DNA of 64,000 bases from positions 21,320 through 85,319 of the forward strand of contig CANCMG010000006.1 of assembly GCA_947378965.1 (NCBI GenBank), written 5' to 3'. The first letter of the stretch is position 1; every line of letters begins with the position of its first letter. This document shows, piece after piece, positions 61,914 through 64,000 of this stretch. This DNA comes from Alcaligenaceae bacterium. Lineage in GTDB: Bacteria; Pseudomonadota; Gammaproteobacteria; Burkholderiales; Burkholderiaceae_B. The notes beneath the pieces were generated by a model. It did no database searches. It saw only the letters and a list, made by a program, of their open reading frames with translations, and was not told the origin of the DNA. The position numbers were made by a program, and so were the translations under genes.

Positions 61914-62578
61914 TACGCAGCGGCAAGCCTCGCCCGATCAATGGCGACTTTAAGAACGGCATTGAAAATCTCTCGTACCGAACCTTTGCCAGTGGCAATA
62001 ATTGGCAACAAAATGGAAGCTGGCAAAGGCTCCGCTCCACATGCCGCCAAAATACGCTGACATAGCGGTAACCAGTCTTGCGGGCTGGCCGCGTTCATCT
62101 CAATAAGATGACAGCGATTTTGAACACCTTGATCAATCTGTGTGATGTAGTTCGTGGTCATAATCCAAACTACGTCTTTGCGATTCATAATTGACTTTAG
62201 ATGCAGCTGCGTGTTGGCCGTCAAGTTATCAATCTCATCCAGCACTATGTAATGACGACCGCTTTCATTGAACGATACGTACATGGTTTGTTGCTCAAGC
62301 CGATTGAGCATTGCTGGGCCGTTACCGCCTGCCACGCAAGGTTCAAAGCTCCAGTTCGCTATCTCGCCAAACTGTGCAGTTTCCATCAAGTTAGGAATCA
62401 TCTTTGCTGCGGTAGTCTTACCGGTACCCCAAGTGCCATAGAGCAGGATGGCGCACTTACCGAAAGCAGGAAACGGGTAGTTACCGCGGATCAAATCATC
62501 TAACAGGAGCTTTGATTTGGGATTGCCAAACACTAAGTCACCAGTTGTCTTAGGCGCGAAATCGTTTTCGTTGAACAT
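61913..62578 (-). CDS. AAA+ ATPase, clamp-loader/RuvB-like
   Basis: 221 aa. Walker A GTWGTGKTTAAKM near residue 50, Walker B YIVLDEIDNL near residue 115, sensor 1 IMTTNY, and Arg-finger region QNRCHLIEM. The protein resembles clamp-loader subunits (DnaX/RFC-like) at small size and lacks the usual collar. With the nearby SSB-like tail it suggests an element-encoded DNA replication or maintenance module. It lies 62 bases after the 281-aa gene. Confidence 0.78.
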   Translation of the reverse strand: MFNENDFAPKTTGDLVFGNPKSKLLLDDLIRGNYPFPAFGKCAILLYGTWGTGKTTAAKMIPNLMETAQFGEIANWSFEPCVAGGNGPAMLNRLEQQTMYVSFNESGRHYIVLDEIDNLTANTQLHLKSIMNRKDVVWIMTTNYITQIDQGVQNRCHLIEMNAASPQDWLPLCQRILAACGAEPLPASILLPIIATGKGSVREIFNAVLKVAIDRARLAAA

Positions 62579-62640
62579 ATTGTTCTCCAGTTTTATTTAA
62601 ATGAAGGGTGCCGGAGGGCAAAGTGCCCTCCGTGTTTCGC

Positions 62641-63486
62641 TTAGGCCGCAAGCTTGTGAGAGACAGCAGCGTCGTTCAATTCCGCCAAAGAAGCCTGAGT
62701 TTTGGCTGCCTGATGTTCATCAACTTCCCGCTTCAAATCGTCCTTGTTGGCAGCGAAGTACGCCACTAAGGCCGAGTTCACTGCGGTAACGCTCTTGACG
62801 ACGCAGTGAACGCTGAAGCTGCCATTGGCTTCTTGCGTGAGAACAGCAGCGAACTGCTCACCGGTGGCCTCTGGATTGAACTGCCTACTCAGTTCTTCGC
62901 TGTGAACCGTTGCCAGTACTTCCTGACTGACCCGAGCGCCGGCTAGCGCAGCCTTTTCTTTAGTCGTCAAGCCGCCAGAGGGACGTCCTAGCGAGATCTC
63001 CTGTACTCCACCCGCCTCAGCAATCTTTGTGGGTACTTCAGACAGAGCCCAATCCTGCGCAATGATGTAGCGCAGCACCAATTGATAGGTTGAGAGCCGC
63101 CGGCGATCACGCTTGCCGAACACGCAGACCACTATCTTTTGTGGCAGTAACTTGTCCTTGTAGCTATCTAAGCCATTGAGTGACAGATAGTCTGCCAATC
63201 CCTGTTTTCGATATTTCAAGTTGCCATCTGCGTTGTCAGTCAGGTCGAGGTAAAGACCATAAGCCTTTTGAAGCAACCCATAAAGGATAGCGTTTGAGTG
63301 AGCATATGCCTCTGACTCCCACACGCTGGCCTCCACTGACAACCGCCCTATCCGCTCACGCATTTCGATTGATTGTTGAGCCGACGTCAGGGCAGATACC
63401 TTCTGCTGCGTTGCGATATTGTCAATACCTAGGGTTTTACTGGCATCAACCGATACTGCTATTTCGTTCATTTCTGTAGCTTTCAT
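62641..63486 (-). CDS. Uncharacterised 281-aa protein of the AAA+ gene cluster
   Basis: 281 aa, ATG with AAAGGA about 9 bases upstream; ATG at codon 6 is the alternative. Sequence has an Ala-rich helical N-terminus, a lysine/arginine patch (VFGKRDRRRLSTYQLVLRYI) that could bind DNA or RNA, and an acidic Ala-rich C-terminus. No family recognised. Same strand as the AAA+ gene, 62 bases upstream, so they probably form an operon. Confidence 0.55.
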   Translation of the reverse strand: MKATEMNEIAVSVDASKTLGIDNIATQQKVSALTSAQQSIEMRERIGRLSVEASVWESEAYAHSNAILYGLLQKAYGLYLDLTDNADGNLKYRKQGLADYLSLNGLDSYKDKLLPQKIVVCVFGKRDRRRLSTYQLVLRYIIAQDWALSEVPTKIAEAGGVQEISLGRPSGGLTTKEKAALAGARVSQEVLATVHSEELSRQFNPEATGEQFAAVLTQEANGSFSVHCVVKSVTAVNSALVAYFAANKDDLKREVDEHQAAKTQASLAELNDAAVSHKLAA

Positions 63487-63687
63487 TTAAAAAATCCTTT
63501 ATAAAAACGCCGTTGCGGGATTGCTCAGGCGCAAAAAAAGCGCAGGCGAAATTGCATGCGCGTGGCTAGACAGCACAAGAAAATTTGCGCTTTAATCCGT
63601 TGCCGTTTGGTTAGTGTTTAAGAAATCGTATGGGTTTGATTTCTTATGAGAACTAGGACTCTACAAACACCTATTGAGAATTATCAA

Positions 63688-63834
63688 TTAGGTATTGTCC
63701 TCAGCATTAATTTCCTCAATGCTAAAAATATGTAGCCCGTCGTCGAATTCACACATTTCAATTAAGTCTTCAGTCGAATATTCATCGAGTAAATCTTCAG
63801 CATGTTCAGCGTCGTTGGCCTCTATTGAGTGTGG
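63688..63834 (-). other. Short open frame with acidic peptide, doubtful
   Basis: An open frame ends at TAA 63688-63690 and reads EANDAEHAEDLLDEYSTEDL, then IEMCEFDDGLHIFSIEEINA. It lacks a usual start codon except an internal ATG, so it may be a remnant or use a non-standard start. Confidence 0.3.
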
Positions 63835-63890
63835 TCAATTAGTTTGATGGGCTGCTGATCAAGTTTCTCGATGGTTCAGTTGTCTGAAGT

Positions 63891-63912
63891 GGTGCCAGTT
63901 TTTACTGGCACC
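63891..63912. terminator. Intrinsic-type hairpin ggtgccagt/actggcacc
   Basis: A 9-bp perfect stem with a TTTT loop, flanked by GTTTTC on the right. It lies 27 bases after the stop of the partial leftward gene at the window end, in the right place for its terminator. Confidence 0.65.
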
Positions 63913-63938
63913 GTTTTCATTTCAGCGATGGGTGTGAA

Positions 63939-64000
63939 TCAGAAAGGATCATCGTCCGTGCTTGGACCTTTTTGCACGGTGATTCGAGTGCAGCGTGAGC
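63939..64000 (-). CDS. C-terminal tail of an SSB-like protein, partial
   Basis: The minus strand from the window edge reads SRCTRITVQKGPSTDDDPF and stop (63939-63941). Single-stranded-DNA-binding proteins end in an acidic DDxPF tip that recruits repair and replication proteins, and the preceding linker fits. Only the last 19 codons are visible, so the identification is tentative; the AAA+ gene nearby agrees with a replication module. Confidence 0.45.
   Translation of the reverse strand, partial: SRCTRITVQKGPSTDDDPF

Overview
The window reads as a chromosomal stretch of a betaproteobacterium, most likely a Burkholderiales member. The inference rests on a high-affinity branched-chain-type (Liv) uptake operon, four Bug (TctC-type) solute receptors without their TctAB membrane partners, amidases, amidohydrolases and LysR control. 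These genes are moderately GC-rich and tightly packed. From about 30.7 kb the DNA becomes patchier and more AT-rich and is full of genes of unknown function, as in a genomic island.

Region 1 (0-18.7 kb) is metabolic: a partial coiled-coil gene, a Liv-type ABC operon with an amidohydrolase, a PaaI-type thioesterase, a GrdB-like gene with an in-frame UGA followed by a good bacterial SECIS-like hairpin (probable selenoprotein), a protein resembling Bacillus transglutaminase Tgl, AlkB, a TauD-type dioxygenase with a Bug receptor, a MobA-like nucleotidyltransferase, another Bug receptor, an amidase, and a LysR regulator divergent from an SbtA-like permease. Several small duplications and gene remnants lie between them.

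Region 2 (18.7-30.7 kb) holds a five-gene operon (NMT1-type receptor, ATPase, permease, amidohydrolase, PEP-mutase-like lyase), a Bug receptor beside an asparaginase-like protein with a changed active-site residue, a third GC-richer Bug gene, a decayed vapBC locus, and two SUMF1-like proteins. The SUMF1 pair is bracketed by 53-bp identical repeats that are the 3' half of a tRNA-Val(CAC).

Region 3 (30.7-64 kb) starts with a tyrosine integrase beside the second tRNA repeat and is island-like. It carries a HAD protein, small uncharacterised genes, a complete type I Zorya anti-phage operon (zorABCD) with one extra downstream gene, several cassettes of unknown genes separated by recurring short repeats, two copies of a structured RNA, a 226-bp direct repeat with a small ORF, and a three-gene system of MmeI-type methyltransferase, SF2 helicase and GIY-YIG nuclease. 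The right end (61-64 kb) has an AAA+ ATPase, an unknown 281-aa protein and the tail of a gene ending in an SSB-like acidic tip, which suggests plasmid or ICE maintenance functions.

The strongest candidates for something undescribed are the selenoprotein-like GrdB homologue in a non-anaerobe-looking setting, the paired structured RNAs (one with its terminator abutting a start codon), the methyltransferase-helicase-GIY-YIG trio, and the recurring boundary motif of the gene cassettes. All functional names come from recognising sequence motifs by eye; no database search was run.
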